This document shows positions 43,029 to 51,520 of a DNA stretch of 64,000 nucleotides, piece by piece; positions within the stretch are counted from its first letter, which is position 1; each line of letters begins with the position of its first letter. Position numbers and translations under genes: made by a program. The stretch lies in NCBI RefSeq assembly GCF_000972865.1, contig NZ_CP011144.1, positions 868,001 through 932,000 of the forward strand, written 5' to 3'. Below the pieces are notes generated by a model. The model saw only the letters and a list, made by a program, of their open reading frames with translations. It ran no database searches and was not told where the DNA came from. This stretch comes from Pseudoxanthomonas suwonensis (GTDB lineage: Bacteria; Pseudomonadota; Gammaproteobacteria; Xanthomonadales; Xanthomonadaceae).

Positions 43029-43034
43029 ATTCTA
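43029..43034 (-). promoter_or_regulatory. -10 element TAGAAT for pip
   Basis: Minus-strand GCTAGAATCGG, five of six matches, ends 28 bases before the pip ATG. Same extended form as at 27695 and 55751. Confidence 0.5.
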
Positions 43035-43179
43035 GCGCAGGCGCCACGGACGGCCGGATGCGCGAATTTGCCGGCGCAGATCCGCCGGCACCGCCGCCTC
43101 GATGATCCGACCGCAGCCTGGCCCGCGGGAGGCACCTGCCCGGGAAAGCCACCGCACCGGTGCCGATGCCCAGATGGCT

Positions 43180-43257
43180 GGTGACACGGGCGTCGGGAAT
43201 ACGAGGGCGTCGCCTGGGCCGGCGGCGTCGTGTCGCCGGCTGAACCCGGCTCCTACA
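43180..43257. repeat. REP doublet 7, left head missing
   Basis: The middle (GACACGGGCGTCGGGAATACG, GGGCGTCGCCTGGGCC) and right head (GCCGGCTGAACCCGGCTCC then TACA) are present. The left TGTAGGAG head and stem are gone, replaced by CCAGATGGCTGG. It is a decayed copy, 22 bases before doublet 8. Both lie in the 371-base spacer between pip and prmC, which holds no gene. Confidence 0.8.
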
Positions 43258-43279
43258 ACAGCCGCAGCGCGACCGCTCC

Positions 43280-43376
43280 TGTAGGAGCCGACTTCAGTCG
43301 GCGACACGGGCGTCGGGATCCTGAGGGCGTCGCCTGTGCCGTCAACGCCGGATCGAAGACAAGCCCGGCTCCTACA
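43280..43376. repeat. REP doublet 8
   Basis: TGTAGGAGCCGACTTCAGTC on the left. The right head has lost its stem pairing (GATCGAAGACAAGCCCGGC) but keeps GGCTCCTACA. On the minus strand this end gives the TAG stop codon of prmC at 43372-43374. Confidence 0.85.
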
Positions 43377-44217
43377 GCGGCAGGCGGCCGAGGGTGACGC
43401 GGTCGCGCAGCTCGAGGTCGCGCACGGTTTCCACCTCGACCAGCCCCGCCTGCTCCAGCAGCGCGCGCACCGCCGGCCCCTGCTCCAGGCCGTGCTCGAG
43501 CAGCAGCCAGCCGCCGGGAACCAGGTGCCGCGGTGCGGCAAGGGCGATCGTGCGGATCGCGTCCAGCCCGTCGGCCCCTGAGGACAGCGCGCGCGGCGGC
43601 TCGTGGCGCAGGTCGCCCTCGGCCAGGTGCGGGTCGCCCTCGGCGATGTAGGGCGGGTTGCTGGCGATCAGGTCGAAACGGTCGTTGCCCAAGGCTTCGG
43701 TCCAGTCGCCACGGCGGAACCATACGTTGTCCAGCGCGTGCGCCTGCGCGTTGCGCACCGCCACCGCCAGGGTCGCCTTGCTCACGTCGGTGGCGACCAC
43801 CGCCGCCGCTGGCCGCTCGCTGGCCAGGGCCAGGGCGATGGCGCCGCTGCCGGTGCCCAGGTCGGCGATCCGCACCGGCTGGTCCGGCCCGACCCGCGCC
43901 AACGCCAGTTCCACCAGCAGTTCGGTCTCCGGGCGCGGGATCAGGGTGTCGGGCGTGACTTCCAGGTCCAGGGTCCAGAACCCGCGCCGCCCGGTCAGGT
44001 AGGCCACCGGCTCGCCGGCGGCGCGGCGCTCGACCAGGGCCCGGAAGCGGCCTGCGGCCCCGGCGTCGACCGGATCGGTGGCGTGGGCGAACAGCCAGGC
44101 GCGGTCCACGCCCAGCGCGTGGACCAGCAACGGCTCGGCATCGCCGCGCCCGATCCGGGCGGCGGCTTCGCGCAGCAGCGCGTCGAGGCGGGAATCGGAG
44201 TCGGCGGAGATGCTCAT
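43372..44217 (-). CDS. prmC: Release factor glutamine methyltransferase
   Basis: Methylates the Gln of the GGQ motif in RF1 and RF2 with S-adenosylmethionine. It has 281 residues. A small N-terminal helical domain precedes the Rossmann methyltransferase domain with [16 protein letters not shown] and the catalytic motif [13 protein letters not shown]. The start [14 protein letters not shown] at 44217 was chosen; an ATG 13 codons upstream is less conserved. The stop TAG is part of REP doublet 8. It diverges from ahpC and is not linked to its substrate gene prfA (19861). Confidence 0.95.
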   Translation of the reverse strand: MSISADSDSRLDALLREAAARIGRGDAEPLLVHALGVDRAWLFAHATDPVDAGAAGRFRALVERRAAGEPVAYLTGRRGFWTLDLEVTPDTLIPRPETELLVELALARVGPDQPVRIADLGTGSGAIALALASERPAAAVVATDVSKATLAVAVRNAQAHALDNVWFRRGDWTEALGNDRFDLIASNPPYIAEGDPHLAEGDLRHEPPRALSSGADGLDAIRTIALAAPRHLVPGGWLLLEHGLEQGPAVRALLEQAGLVEVETVRDLELRDRVTLGRLPL

Positions 44218-44295
44218 GCGGGCTGGACGATGGACCAAACCAGTGGCGGGTGCCACTGCTGCGGCGCTGCACCAAAGATTGAACCTTGATTATCG

Positions 44296-44332
44296 ATAGT
44301 CAATGACTATCTATTTAATCCCTTTAATCGAT
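44296..44332 (+). promoter_or_regulatory. OxyR binding site upstream of ahpC
   Basis: ATAG-N7-CTAT-N7-ATCC-N7-CGAT matches the OxyR consensus (ATAG-N7-CTAT repeated at ten-base spacing) in 13 of 16 positions, with the first half perfect. It lies in an A+T-rich island and ends exactly at the -35, the place of an activator that contacts polymerase. oxyR itself is at 46995. Confidence 0.88.
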
Positions 44333-44361
44333 TTGATCTGTCTATCGTGACCGCCTAGGAT
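44333..44361 (+). promoter_or_regulatory. ahpC promoter
   Basis: -35 TTGATC (44333-44338), 17 bases, -10 TAGGAT (44356-44361). The transcript would start near 44368, about 30 bases before the ahpC ATG. The -35 abuts the OxyR site. Confidence 0.8.
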
Positions 44362-44399
44362 GGCGGCCTCGCTTCCACCACCCCAAGAGGACCTTCCCC

Positions 44400-44963
44400 A
44401 TGTCCCTGATCAACACCACGGTCAAGCCGTTCAAGGCCACCGCCTTCCAGAACGGCGAGTTCATCGAAGTCACCGACGCCAGCCTGAAGGGCAAGTGGTC
44501 GGTCGTGATCTTCATGCCGGCCGCCTTCACCTTCAACTGCCCGACCGAGGTCGAGGACGCCGCCAACAACTACGCCGAGTTCCAGCAGGCCGGTGCCGAG
44601 GTCTACATCGTGACCACCGACACCCACTTCTCGCACAAGGTGTGGCACGAGACCTCCCCGGCGGTCGGCAAGGCCCAGTTCCCGCTGGTCGGCGACCCGA
44701 CCCATCAGCTGACCCGCGCCTTCGGCGTGCACATCGACGAAGAGGGCCTGGCCCTGCGCGGCACCTTCATCATCAACCCGGAAGGCGTGGTCAAGACCCT
44801 GGAAATCCACGACAACGCCATTGCCCGCGACGTCAGCGAGACCCTGCGCAAGCTCAAGGCCGCCCAGTTCGTCGCCGCCAACCCGGGCCAGGTGTGCCCG
44901 GCCAAGTGGAAGGAAGGCGCCCAGACCATCGCCCCGTCGCTGGACCTGGTCGGCAAGATCTGA
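44400..44963 (+). CDS. ahpC: Alkyl hydroperoxide reductase subunit C (peroxiredoxin)
   Basis: Typical two-cysteine peroxiredoxin of 187 residues that reduces hydrogen peroxide and organic peroxides. The peroxidatic Cys47 is in AAFTFNCPTEVEDAA and the resolving Cys166 in GQVCPAKWKEG, as in E. coli. AhpF, its reductase, is next on the same strand. A strong AGAGGA ribosome site precedes the ATG. Expression is probably high and peroxide induced through the OxyR site upstream. Confidence 0.98.
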   Translation: MSLINTTVKPFKATAFQNGEFIEVTDASLKGKWSVVIFMPAAFTFNCPTEVEDAANNYAEFQQAGAEVYIVTTDTHFSHKVWHETSPAVGKAQFPLVGDPTHQLTRAFGVHIDEEGLALRGTFIINPEGVVKTLEIHDNAIARDVSETLRKLKAAQFVAANPGQVCPAKWKEGAQTIAPSLDLVGKI

Positions 44964-45000
44964 GTTCCGCCCCGCCCTCCCGGCCCGCCGGGAAGGACGG

Positions 45001-45030
45001 CACTCCCATCCCCGGACGGGGATGGGAGTG
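45001..45030 (+). terminator. Strong hairpin after ahpC
   Basis: CACTCCCATCCCC, GGAC, GGGGATGGGAGTG: a perfect 13-pair stem 38 bases after the ahpC stop. There is no U tract, so it may be a partial terminator or an mRNA-stabilising hairpin that raises ahpC over ahpF. Confidence 0.55.
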
Positions 45031-45110
45031 GCTGGAAGCCATCGCTCCCACGCAGCCGCCGCGCCATGCGGCACGCCACGCAGGCCGCGTCGGCTTCCAT
45101 CCACTCCCAT
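45022..45110. repeat. 19-base inverted repeat sharing an arm with the ahpC hairpin
   Basis: ATGGGAGTGGCTGGAAGCC (45022-45040) pairs with GGCTTCCATCCACTCCCAT (45092-45110) with one mismatch. The left arm overlaps the right side of the hairpin at 45001-45030, so the two structures exclude each other. The 369-base ahpC-ahpF spacer holds no gene. Confidence 0.7.
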
Positions 45111-45201
45111 GCAGCACGGTGCCCTGCCCGCAGGGCGCAGCGGGACCGGCTTGCCGGCCGTTGCGGCAGCGACGCCATCGAGAAACGCCTGAACAGCCGC
45201 C

Positions 45202-45284
45202 GTCGTTCCCGCGAAGGCGGGAACCCAGTGACTTCAAGCCATCGAAAGTCAAAGGCGCTGGGTTCCGGCCTTCGCGGGAACGAC
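45202..45284. repeat. Intergenic inverted repeat, CCGTC..CCAGTGACT family, copy 3
   Basis: GTCGTTCCCGCGAAGGCGGG continuing to AACCCAG (45202-45228) pairs with 45258-45284 with a single mismatch, 27 bases per arm. Each arm also folds on itself. It lies 49 bases before ahpF. Confidence 0.88.
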
Positions 45285-45332
45285 TGGGAAAGTGCTGATT
45301 TCCGCTAGTACCCTCCCCCAGGAGTTCCCGCC

Positions 45333-46922
45333 ATGTTGGACGACAGCCTCAAGACCCAGCTCCAGGCCTACCTGGAACGCCTGACCCGCCCGGTGCACCT
45401 GGTCGCCTCGCTCGACGACGGCGACGCCTCGGCGCAGATGCTCGCCCTGCTGCAGGACATCGAGGCCCTGTCGGCGAAGATCACCCTGGAAGCGCGCCGC
45501 GACGATGCCGAGCGCAAGCCGTCGTTCGCCGTGACCAGCCCCGGCCACGACATCTCGCTGCGTTTCGCCGGCCTGCCGATGGGCCACGAGTTCACCTCGC
45601 TGGTGCTGGCCCTGCTGCAGGCCGGCGGGCATCCGTCCAAGGCCGCAGCCGAGGTGATCGAGCAGGTGAAGTCGCTCGACGGCGAGTTCGTGTTCGAGAG
45701 CTACTTCTCGCTGTCCTGCCAGAACTGCCCGGATGTGGTCCAGGCGCTGAACCTGATGGCGGTGCTCAACCCGAAGGTCAGGCACGTGGCCATCGACGGC
45801 GCGCTGTTCCAGGACGAGGTCGAGGCACGCCAGGTGATGTCGGTGCCGACCGTGTTCCTCAACGGCCGGATGTTCGGCGCCGGGCGCATGGGCCTGGAGG
45901 AGATCGTGGCCAGGCTCGACAGCGGCGCGGAGAAGCGCGAGGCGGAGAAGATCGCCAGGAAGGCCATGTTCGACGTGCTGGTGGTCGGCGGCGGCCCGGC
46001 CGGCGCCGCGGCGGCGGTCTACGCCGCGCGCAAGGGCATCCGCACCGGCGTGGCGGCCGAGCGCTTCGGCGGCCAGGTGCTGGACACGATGGCGATCGAG
46101 AACTTCATCTCGGTGCCGCACACCGAGGGCCCGAAACTGGCCGCGGCGCTGGAGCAGCACGTGCGCGAATACGACGTGGACGTGATGAACCTGCAGCGCG
46201 CCACCGCGCTGGTGCCGGCCGGCGCCGACGGCCTGGTCGAAATCAGGCTGGCCAATGGCGCCTCGCTGAAGTCGAAGACCGTGGTCCTGTCCACCGGCGC
46301 GCGCTGGCGGCAGATGGGCGTGCCCGGCGAGAACGAATACCGCAACAAGGGCGTGGCCTACTGCCCGCACTGCGACGGCCCGCTGTTCAAGGGCAAGCGG
46401 GTGGCGGTGATCGGCGGCGGCAACTCCGGCGTGGAGGCGGCGATCGACCTGGCCGGCATCGTCGCCCACGTCACCCTGGTCGAGTTCGATGCGAAGCTGC
46501 GCGCCGACGAGGTCCTGCAGCGCAAGCTGCGCAGCCTGCCGAACGTGCGCATCGTCACCAGCGCGCAGACCACCGAAGTGCTGGGCGACGGGCACAAGGT
46601 CACCGGCCTGGTCTACACCGACCGCGTCGGCCACGACGCGCACCGGCTCGAGCTGGAAGGCGTGTTCGTGCAGATCGGCCTGCTGCCCAACACCGAATGG
46701 CTCAAGGGCACCGTGGAACTGAGCCCGCGCGGCGAGATCGTGGTCGACGACCGCGGCCAGACCAGCGTGCCGGGCGTGTTCGCCGCCGGCGACTGCACCA
46801 CCGTGCCGTACAAGCAGATCGTGATCGCGATGGGCGAGGGCTCCAAGGCCGCGCTGGCCGCGTTCGACCACCTGATCCGCGCTTCGGCGCCGGAAGCCGA
46901 GCCGGTCGCGGAAGCCGCCTGA
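45333..46922 (+). CDS. ahpF: Alkyl hydroperoxide reductase subunit F
   Basis: Flavoprotein disulphide reductase that recharges AhpC with NADH, 529 residues. The N-terminal double thioredoxin-fold domain has the redox pair CQNC (Cys129, Cys132). The thioredoxin-reductase part has the FAD motif [19 protein letters not shown], the redox pair CPHC (Cys344, Cys347), the NADH motif [17 protein letters not shown] and the C-terminal [19 protein letters not shown]. Start ATG 45333 has an AGGAG ribosome site. It is separated from ahpC by repeats, so relative output may be set by those structures. Confidence 0.98.
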   Translation: MLDDSLKTQLQAYLERLTRPVHLVASLDDGDASAQMLALLQDIEALSAKITLEARRDDAERKPSFAVTSPGHDISLRFAGLPMGHEFTSLVLALLQAGGHPSKAAAEVIEQVKSLDGEFVFESYFSLSCQNCPDVVQALNLMAVLNPKVRHVAIDGALFQDEVEARQVMSVPTVFLNGRMFGAGRMGLEEIVARLDSGAEKREAEKIARKAMFDVLVVGGGPAGAAAAVYAARKGIRTGVAAERFGGQVLDTMAIENFISVPHTEGPKLAAALEQHVREYDVDVMNLQRATALVPAGADGLVEIRLANGASLKSKTVVLSTGARWRQMGVPGENEYRNKGVAYCPHCDGPLFKGKRVAVIGGGNSGVEAAIDLAGIVAHVTLVEFDAKLRADEVLQRKLRSLPNVRIVTSAQTTEVLGDGHKVTGLVYTDRVGHDAHRLELEGVFVQIGLLPNTEWLKGTVELSPRGEIVVDDRGQTSVPGVFAAGDCTTVPYKQIVIAMGEGSKAALAAFDHLIRASAPEAEPVAEAA

Positions 46923-46994
46923 AAGCGCTAGGGTGGACCCGCGTCCGCCTTTCGGCGTTCCGGGAGGCGGCGCGATCCGGCGGGAGGGAATGCG

Positions 46995-47978
46995 ATGAAC
47001 CTGCGCGACCTCAAGTACCTGGTGGCCCTGGCCGACCACAAGCATTTCGGCCGCGCCGCCGCGGCCTGCTATGTCAGCCAGCCCACGCTCTCCACCCAGA
47101 TCCGCAAGCTGGAGGACGAGCTGGGGGTGCCGCTGGTCGAACGCGCGCCGCGCAGGGTGATGCTGACCCCCGCCGGCCGCGAGGCCGCCGAGCGCGCGCG
47201 CCGGATCGTGGCCGAGGTCGAGCAGATGAAGGAGGCCGCGCGCCGCAGCCAGGATCCGGAGGCCGGCACGGTGCGGCTGGGCATCTTCCCCACGCTCGCT
47301 CCCTATCTGCTGCCGCACGTGGTGCCGCGGGTGCGCGCCCGCTTCCCGCAGCTGGAACTGCTGCTGGTGGAGGAGAAGAGCGACGAACTGCTTACCCGCC
47401 TGCGCGACGGCAAGCTCGACGCGGCGGTACTGGCCCTGCCCGTCCACGACGAGCAGTTGCACGCCGAGTTCCTGTTCGAGGAGCCGTTCGTGCTGGCGGT
47501 CCCGGAGAACCATCCGCTGGCGCGGCGCGCCACGCTGACCCTGGACGAGCTGTCCGAACAGCGCCTGCTGCTGCTGGAGGACGGCCACTGCCTGCGCGAG
47601 CAGGCGCTGGACGTGTGCCGCCTGTCCGGCGCGCACGAGAAGACCGAGTTCCGCGCCACCAGCCTGGAGACGCTGCGGCAGATGGTCGCCGCCAACGTCG
47701 GCGTGACCCTGCTGCCGACCCTGGCAGTGAAGCCGCCGGTGGCGCGCTCGGACAACATCCACCTGCTGCGCTTTGCCGACTCGCACCCCAGCCGCAGCAT
47801 CGCCATGGTCTGGCGGCGCAGCTCGGCCATGGCCGGCTTCCTGGCGCGGCTGGCGCAGGTGTTCCGCGACCTGCCGCCGGGGCTGCTCTCGCCGGTCGCC
47901 TCGCCCGACGAGGGCAGGCCCGGCGCCCCGGTGCAGCCGGCCGCCACACCGCCACCGCCGCGCGGCGACTGGGCCTGA
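46995..47978 (+). CDS. oxyR: Hydrogen peroxide-responsive regulator OxyR
   Basis: LysR-family regulator of 327 residues. The N-terminal winged helix has FGRAAAACYVSQPTLSTQIR. The sensor cysteines are at residues 199 and 208 (GHCLREQALDVC), the same numbers as in E. coli OxyR, so disulphide switching is expected. The C-terminus is extended by about 20 Pro/Ala-rich residues. It follows ahpF by 72 bases in the same direction and probably controls ahpC through the site at 44296. Confidence 0.96.
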   Translation: MNLRDLKYLVALADHKHFGRAAAACYVSQPTLSTQIRKLEDELGVPLVERAPRRVMLTPAGREAAERARRIVAEVEQMKEAARRSQDPEAGTVRLGIFPTLAPYLLPHVVPRVRARFPQLELLLVEEKSDELLTRLRDGKLDAAVLALPVHDEQLHAEFLFEEPFVLAVPENHPLARRATLTLDELSEQRLLLLEDGHCLREQALDVCRLSGAHEKTEFRATSLETLRQMVAANVGVTLLPTLAVKPPVARSDNIHLLRFADSHPSRSIAMVWRRSSAMAGFLARLAQVFRDLPPGLLSPVASPDEGRPGAPVQPAATPPPPRGDWA

Positions 47979-48120
47979 ACGCGGCGGCCCGATGCGGTTG
48001 AACCCCCGCCCGTTACGGGCTACGGTGTTCCCACAACCAGTCGACCCGGGGCGGACGCGGAAACGCGCCGCCTTTTTCTTCATGCGCGCCCGGCGCGCAC
48101 CCACCCGTGAGAGGAGCACC

Positions 48121-48552
48121 ATGCCCACCCAACCCGCCAGCGGCCTGCCGCCGTCCCTGATCATCTCCAGCCGCGACCTGGCCCGGCTCGAAGCCCTGCT
48201 CGACTCCCCGGTGCTGAGCCGCCACCCGGCGGCGCTCGCGCTGATGGACGAACTCAACCGCGCCGAGGTGCTGCCACCCGAGCGCATCCCCGCCGACGTG
48301 GTGACCATGCATTCGCAGGTCGAGTGCGAGGACATCGCCAGCGGCGAGAACCACGTGCTGACCCTGGTGTATCCGAACGAGGCCGACGTCGAGCGCGGAC
48401 GCGTCTCGGTCCTGGCGCCGGTCGGCAGCGCCCTGCTCGGCCTGTCGGTCGGCCAGTCGATCGACTGGGAGGTCCCTGGCGGCCGCACCCTGAAGCTGCG
48501 GGTGAAGTCGGTCCGCTACCAGCCCGAAGCGGCGGGCGACCTGCACCGCTGA
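48121..48552 (+). CDS. rnk: Rnk-like nucleoside diphosphate kinase regulator
   Basis: Protein of 143 residues. A short helical N-terminal part (IISSRDLARLEALLD) is followed by a GreA/GreB-type C-terminal domain (VECEDIASGENHVLTLVYP and APVGSALLGLSVGQSIDWEVP). In E. coli Rnk binds RNA polymerase and affects Ndk and alginate-type regulation; the role here is inferred from family. The ATG at 48121 has a GAGAGGAG ribosome site. A GC hairpin (48558-48580) and two REP doublets follow. Confidence 0.9.
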   Translation: MPTQPASGLPPSLIISSRDLARLEALLDSPVLSRHPAALALMDELNRAEVLPPERIPADVVTMHSQVECEDIASGENHVLTLVYPNEADVERGRVSVLAPVGSALLGLSVGQSIDWEVPGGRTLKLRVKSVRYQPEAAGDLHR

Positions 48553-48557
48553 GCGCA

Positions 48558-48580
48558 GGCCGGCGCAGTGCGCGCCGGCC
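48558..48580 (+). terminator. Terminator-like hairpin after rnk
   Basis: GGCCGGCGC, AGTGC, GCGCCGGCC is a perfect nine-pair stem six bases after the rnk stop. No U tract follows, so efficiency is uncertain. Confidence 0.5.
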
Positions 48581-48594
48581 GCGATCCTTGCGGT

Positions 48595-48691
48595 TGTAGG
48601 AGCGGACTTGAGTCCGCGACACCGACGACGTCGGCACAGGCGACTCCCCCATGGTTCCGACGCCCGGGTCGCGGTCATGCCCGCTCCTACA
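48595..48691. repeat. REP doublet 9
   Basis: TGTAGGAGCGGACTTGAGTC on the left and GTCGCGGTCATGCCCGCTCC then TACA on the right, with ACCGACGACGTCGGCACAGG in the middle. It is nearly identical to doublet 10, 30 bases away, which indicates a recent local duplication. Confidence 0.92.
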
Positions 48692-48721
48692 CACACAAGA
48701 AAGCCGTCGCGCTGTTGCTCT

Positions 48722-48819
48722 TGTAGGAGCGGACTTCAGTCCGCGACACCGACGCCGTCGGCACAGGCGACGCCCCCAATGGTTCCGACGCCCGGGTCGC
48801 GGTCATGCCCGCTCCTACA
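48722..48819. repeat. REP doublet 10
   Basis: Same structure and almost the same sequence as doublet 9 (differences in TTCAG/TTGAG, GCCGTC/GACGTC and the middle). On the minus strand its right head gives the TAG stop codon of pgk at 48815-48817. Confidence 0.92.
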
Positions 48820-49990
48820 TGCCGCGTGCTTCCAGCGCCGCCACCGCCGGCAGGGTCTTGCCCTCGAGGAACTCGAGGAACGCACCGCCGCCGGTGGAGA
48901 TGTAACTGACCTGGTCGGCGATGCCGTACTTGTCCACCGCCGCCAGCGTGTCGCCGCCGCCGGCGATGGAGAACGCCTTCGAGCCGGCGATCGCGCGGGC
49001 CAGGGTCTCGGTGCCCTTGCCGAACGCGTCGAACTCGAACACGCCGACCGGACCGTTCCACACCACCGTGCCGGCGGCCGCGATCAGCTCGGCATACTGC
49101 GCCGCGGTGCGCGGACCGATGTCCAGGACCAGGTCGTCGGCGCCGACCGCGTCGACCGGCTTCACCTCGGCCGGGGAATCGGCCTTGAACTCCCTGGCCA
49201 CCACCACGTCCACCGGCAGCGGGATCTGCGCGCCGCGCACCTTCGCATCGGCGTCGATCTCGCGCGCGGTGTCGAGCAGATCGGCCTCGTACAGCGACTT
49301 GCCCACGCCGTGCCCGGCCGCGGCGATGAAGGTGTTGGCGATGCCGCCGCCGACGATCAGCTGGTCGACCTTGCCGACCAGGCTGGTGAGCAGTTCCAGC
49401 TTGGTCGAGACCTTGCTTCCGGCCACGATCGCCAGCAGCGGGCGCGCCGGGTTGGCCAGCGCCTTGTCCAGCGCGTCGAGCTCGGCCATCAGCAGCGGGC
49501 CGCCGGCGGCGACCGGAGCGAAACGGATCACGCCGTGGGTCGAAGCCTGGGCGCGGTGCGCGGTGCCGAACGCGTCCATCACGAACACGTCGCACAGCGC
49601 CGCGTACTTCCGCGAGAGCGCCTCGTCGTCCTTGCCCTCGCCGAGGTTCATGCGGCAGTTCTCGAGCAGCACGATCCGGCCTGGCTGCACCTCCACGCCG
49701 TCCACCCAGTCCTTGACCAGCGGCACCTCAACGCCCAGCAGTTCGGACAGGCGCGCGGCCACCGGCGCCAGCGAATCGGCCTCGCTCCACACGCCTTCCT
49801 TCGGCCGGCCCAGATGCGAGGTGACCATCACCGCCGCGCCCTTCTCCAGGGCCAGCTTCAGCGTCGGCACCGAGGCGGTGATGCGCTGTTCGGAGGTGAT
49901 TTTTCCGCCTTCGATCGGGACGTTGAGGTCCTGCCGGATCAGCACGCGCTTGCCGGCAAGGTCGAGGTCGGTCATGCGGACGATGGACAT
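48815..49990 (-). CDS. pgk: Phosphoglycerate kinase
   Basis: Glycolytic kinase that makes ATP from 1,3-bisphosphoglycerate, 391 residues. N-terminal substrate-binding motif [13 protein letters not shown], the signature SHLGRPKEG and the nucleotide-binding segments GGGIANTFI and [18 protein letters not shown] are all present. The protein ends VAALEARGM, and the TAG stop is inside REP doublet 10. It is downstream of gap and the DUF2339/DUF3999 pair on the same strand. A start at Met6 (49975) is also possible. Confidence 0.97.
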   Translation of the reverse strand: MSIVRMTDLDLAGKRVLIRQDLNVPIEGGKITSEQRITASVPTLKLALEKGAAVMVTSHLGRPKEGVWSEADSLAPVAARLSELLGVEVPLVKDWVDGVEVQPGRIVLLENCRMNLGEGKDDEALSRKYAALCDVFVMDAFGTAHRAQASTHGVIRFAPVAAGGPLLMAELDALDKALANPARPLLAIVAGSKVSTKLELLTSLVGKVDQLIVGGGIANTFIAAAGHGVGKSLYEADLLDTAREIDADAKVRGAQIPLPVDVVVAREFKADSPAEVKPVDAVGADDLVLDIGPRTAAQYAELIAAAGTVVWNGPVGVFEFDAFGKGTETLARAIAGSKAFSIAGGGDTLAAVDKYGIADQVSYISTGGGAFLEFLEGKTLPAVAALEARGM

Positions 49991-50101
49991 GGTTCTGGCT
50001 CGTTGCGTTGGGGAAGGGGCGTGGCTGCGCGGCCAGCGGCCGCGACGGCGCGGACCGGCATTGTCCCGCCCATGCGCCGGCGCGGCAAACCCGCCGGTGG
50101 C

Positions 50102-51520
50102 TCAGTCCGCGGAAGGACGCTGGCGCAGCAGGCTCAGGCCCAGCGCGGCGACCAGCACCGCGCCGCCGATCAGCAGGCCCCACAGCAGCAGGCTCTTCCA
50201 GTCGACCTGCCGCTGCGGCTGCAGCGCGCGCTCGCCGGCCAGTTCCTCCACCGCGTCGGCCAGATAGGCGGGTGCTGGCTGCCAGCCGGCGCCGCGCTGG
50301 CGGCGCAGCGCTTCCAGCAGCGCCGGGATCGGCGCCTCGGCGCGGCTGGCGTTGGCACTGCCGGCTGCCAGCGCGAACGGCGGCGATCCCTGCGCCAGGA
50401 ACACCACCACCTCCGGGCGGTAGCCCAGGCGCAGCACCGGCACCACGTCGCCGACCGGACTGCCCGCGCTCAGCCGCCAGTGGCGGTCGCGCACCATCGA
50501 AGCCAACGGCTTCGGCTCGGAATGGTCCGCGCCCCCGTCGCCGCTACCGCCGACCTGGAACGCCATCCACGGCCCGGCGCGCCACAGCCACGACCCGCGC
50601 GCATCCTCGCGGCTGTGCAGGGTCCACTGCACCGCGCTGTTGCCGGGCAGGCGCACGTCGGCGCGCTCCACCGGGAAGCGCCCGGGCAGGACATATTCGA
50701 AATAGTCGCGGCCGCCCTCGCTGCGCCGCTGCCCGGCGATCTCCACCCATTCCCAGCGGGCATCGGGCGGCGGCGGTGCCAGCTCGGCGATCACCCCGGT
50801 GAGCGCCGGCACCAGGCCCGGGCGCAATGGCAGCAGGCGCAGGTAGCGCGCCTGCCCGTCCAGCACGATCCGGCCCTGGACCAGGCGTTCGCCGCCGCGC
50901 TCCAGGTCCAGCAACGTGGTGCCTTCATTGAGCGTGCGCCACCGGCGCAGGTCGTTGCTGCCCTCGACCCGGTAGCGCACCTGCAGCGACTGCTGCGGCC
51001 GCTCCCATTCCAGCAGCAGCGCGCGCACCGGCTCGCGCAGGCGGCTGGCGTCGACCAGCCACTGCCCCGGCGCCGCGACCGCGCCGTCGCGCGGCTCGAT
51101 CCCGGCCTCGATGCGGACGATGCCGCCGTCCTGGTCGCGCTCGGCGACCAGGCGCAGGTCGCCGCCACCGGCGGCCGGATCGACCGCGGGCAGCGGGAAC
51201 CACGGCAGTGCCAGCGTGCGCGGCGGTTGCGCCAGCGGCTGCGCCGGCGACAGCAGCGCCGCCGGCAACGGCTGGCCGTCGGCGTTGAACACCTCGATGT
51301 CGCCCAACGCGGCCTGGCTGGCACTGCGGTACACCGCCTCGCCCAGCTCCACCCGGTAGGCGCCGCTCTCGTCCTGGCCCAGTACCAGCGGCCACTGCCG
51401 CGCGTAGTCGTCGCGGCTGCCGGCCAGCGCCGCCATCGACGGCAGCGCCAGCAACACCAGCAGCAGACCCAGCCATCGTTCCAGCCTCATGTGCGCCGGT
51501 CTCATGTCCGCTGGCTTCAT
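50102..51520 (-). CDS. DUF3999 family protein
   Basis: Protein of 472 residues with an N-terminal signal or anchor (ERWLGLLLVLLALPSMAALA), a large periplasmic beta-rich region with YRVEGSNDLRRWRTLNEGTT, and one C-terminal membrane helix (SLLLWGLLIGGAVLVAALGLSLL) followed by RQRPSAD. The start at 51520 overlaps the DUF2339 stop (ATGA). Two more in-frame ATGs follow at exactly 15-base steps (51505, 51490) in an imperfect 15-base repeat, so the true start is uncertain. DUF3999 genes are commonly next to DUF2339 genes. Function unknown. Confidence 0.85.
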   Translation of the reverse strand: MKPADMRPAHMRLERWLGLLLVLLALPSMAALAGSRDDYARQWPLVLGQDESGAYRVELGEAVYRSASQAALGDIEVFNADGQPLPAALLSPAQPLAQPPRTLALPWFPLPAVDPAAGGGDLRLVAERDQDGGIVRIEAGIEPRDGAVAAPGQWLVDASRLREPVRALLLEWERPQQSLQVRYRVEGSNDLRRWRTLNEGTTLLDLERGGERLVQGRIVLDGQARYLRLLPLRPGLVPALTGVIAELAPPPPDARWEWVEIAGQRRSEGGRDYFEYVLPGRFPVERADVRLPGNSAVQWTLHSREDARGSWLWRAGPWMAFQVGGSGDGGADHSEPKPLASMVRDRHWRLSAGSPVGDVVPVLRLGYRPEVVVFLAQGSPPFALAAGSANASRAEAPIPALLEALRRQRGAGWQPAPAYLADAVEELAGERALQPQRQVDWKSLLLWGLLIGGAVLVAALGLSLLRQRPSAD

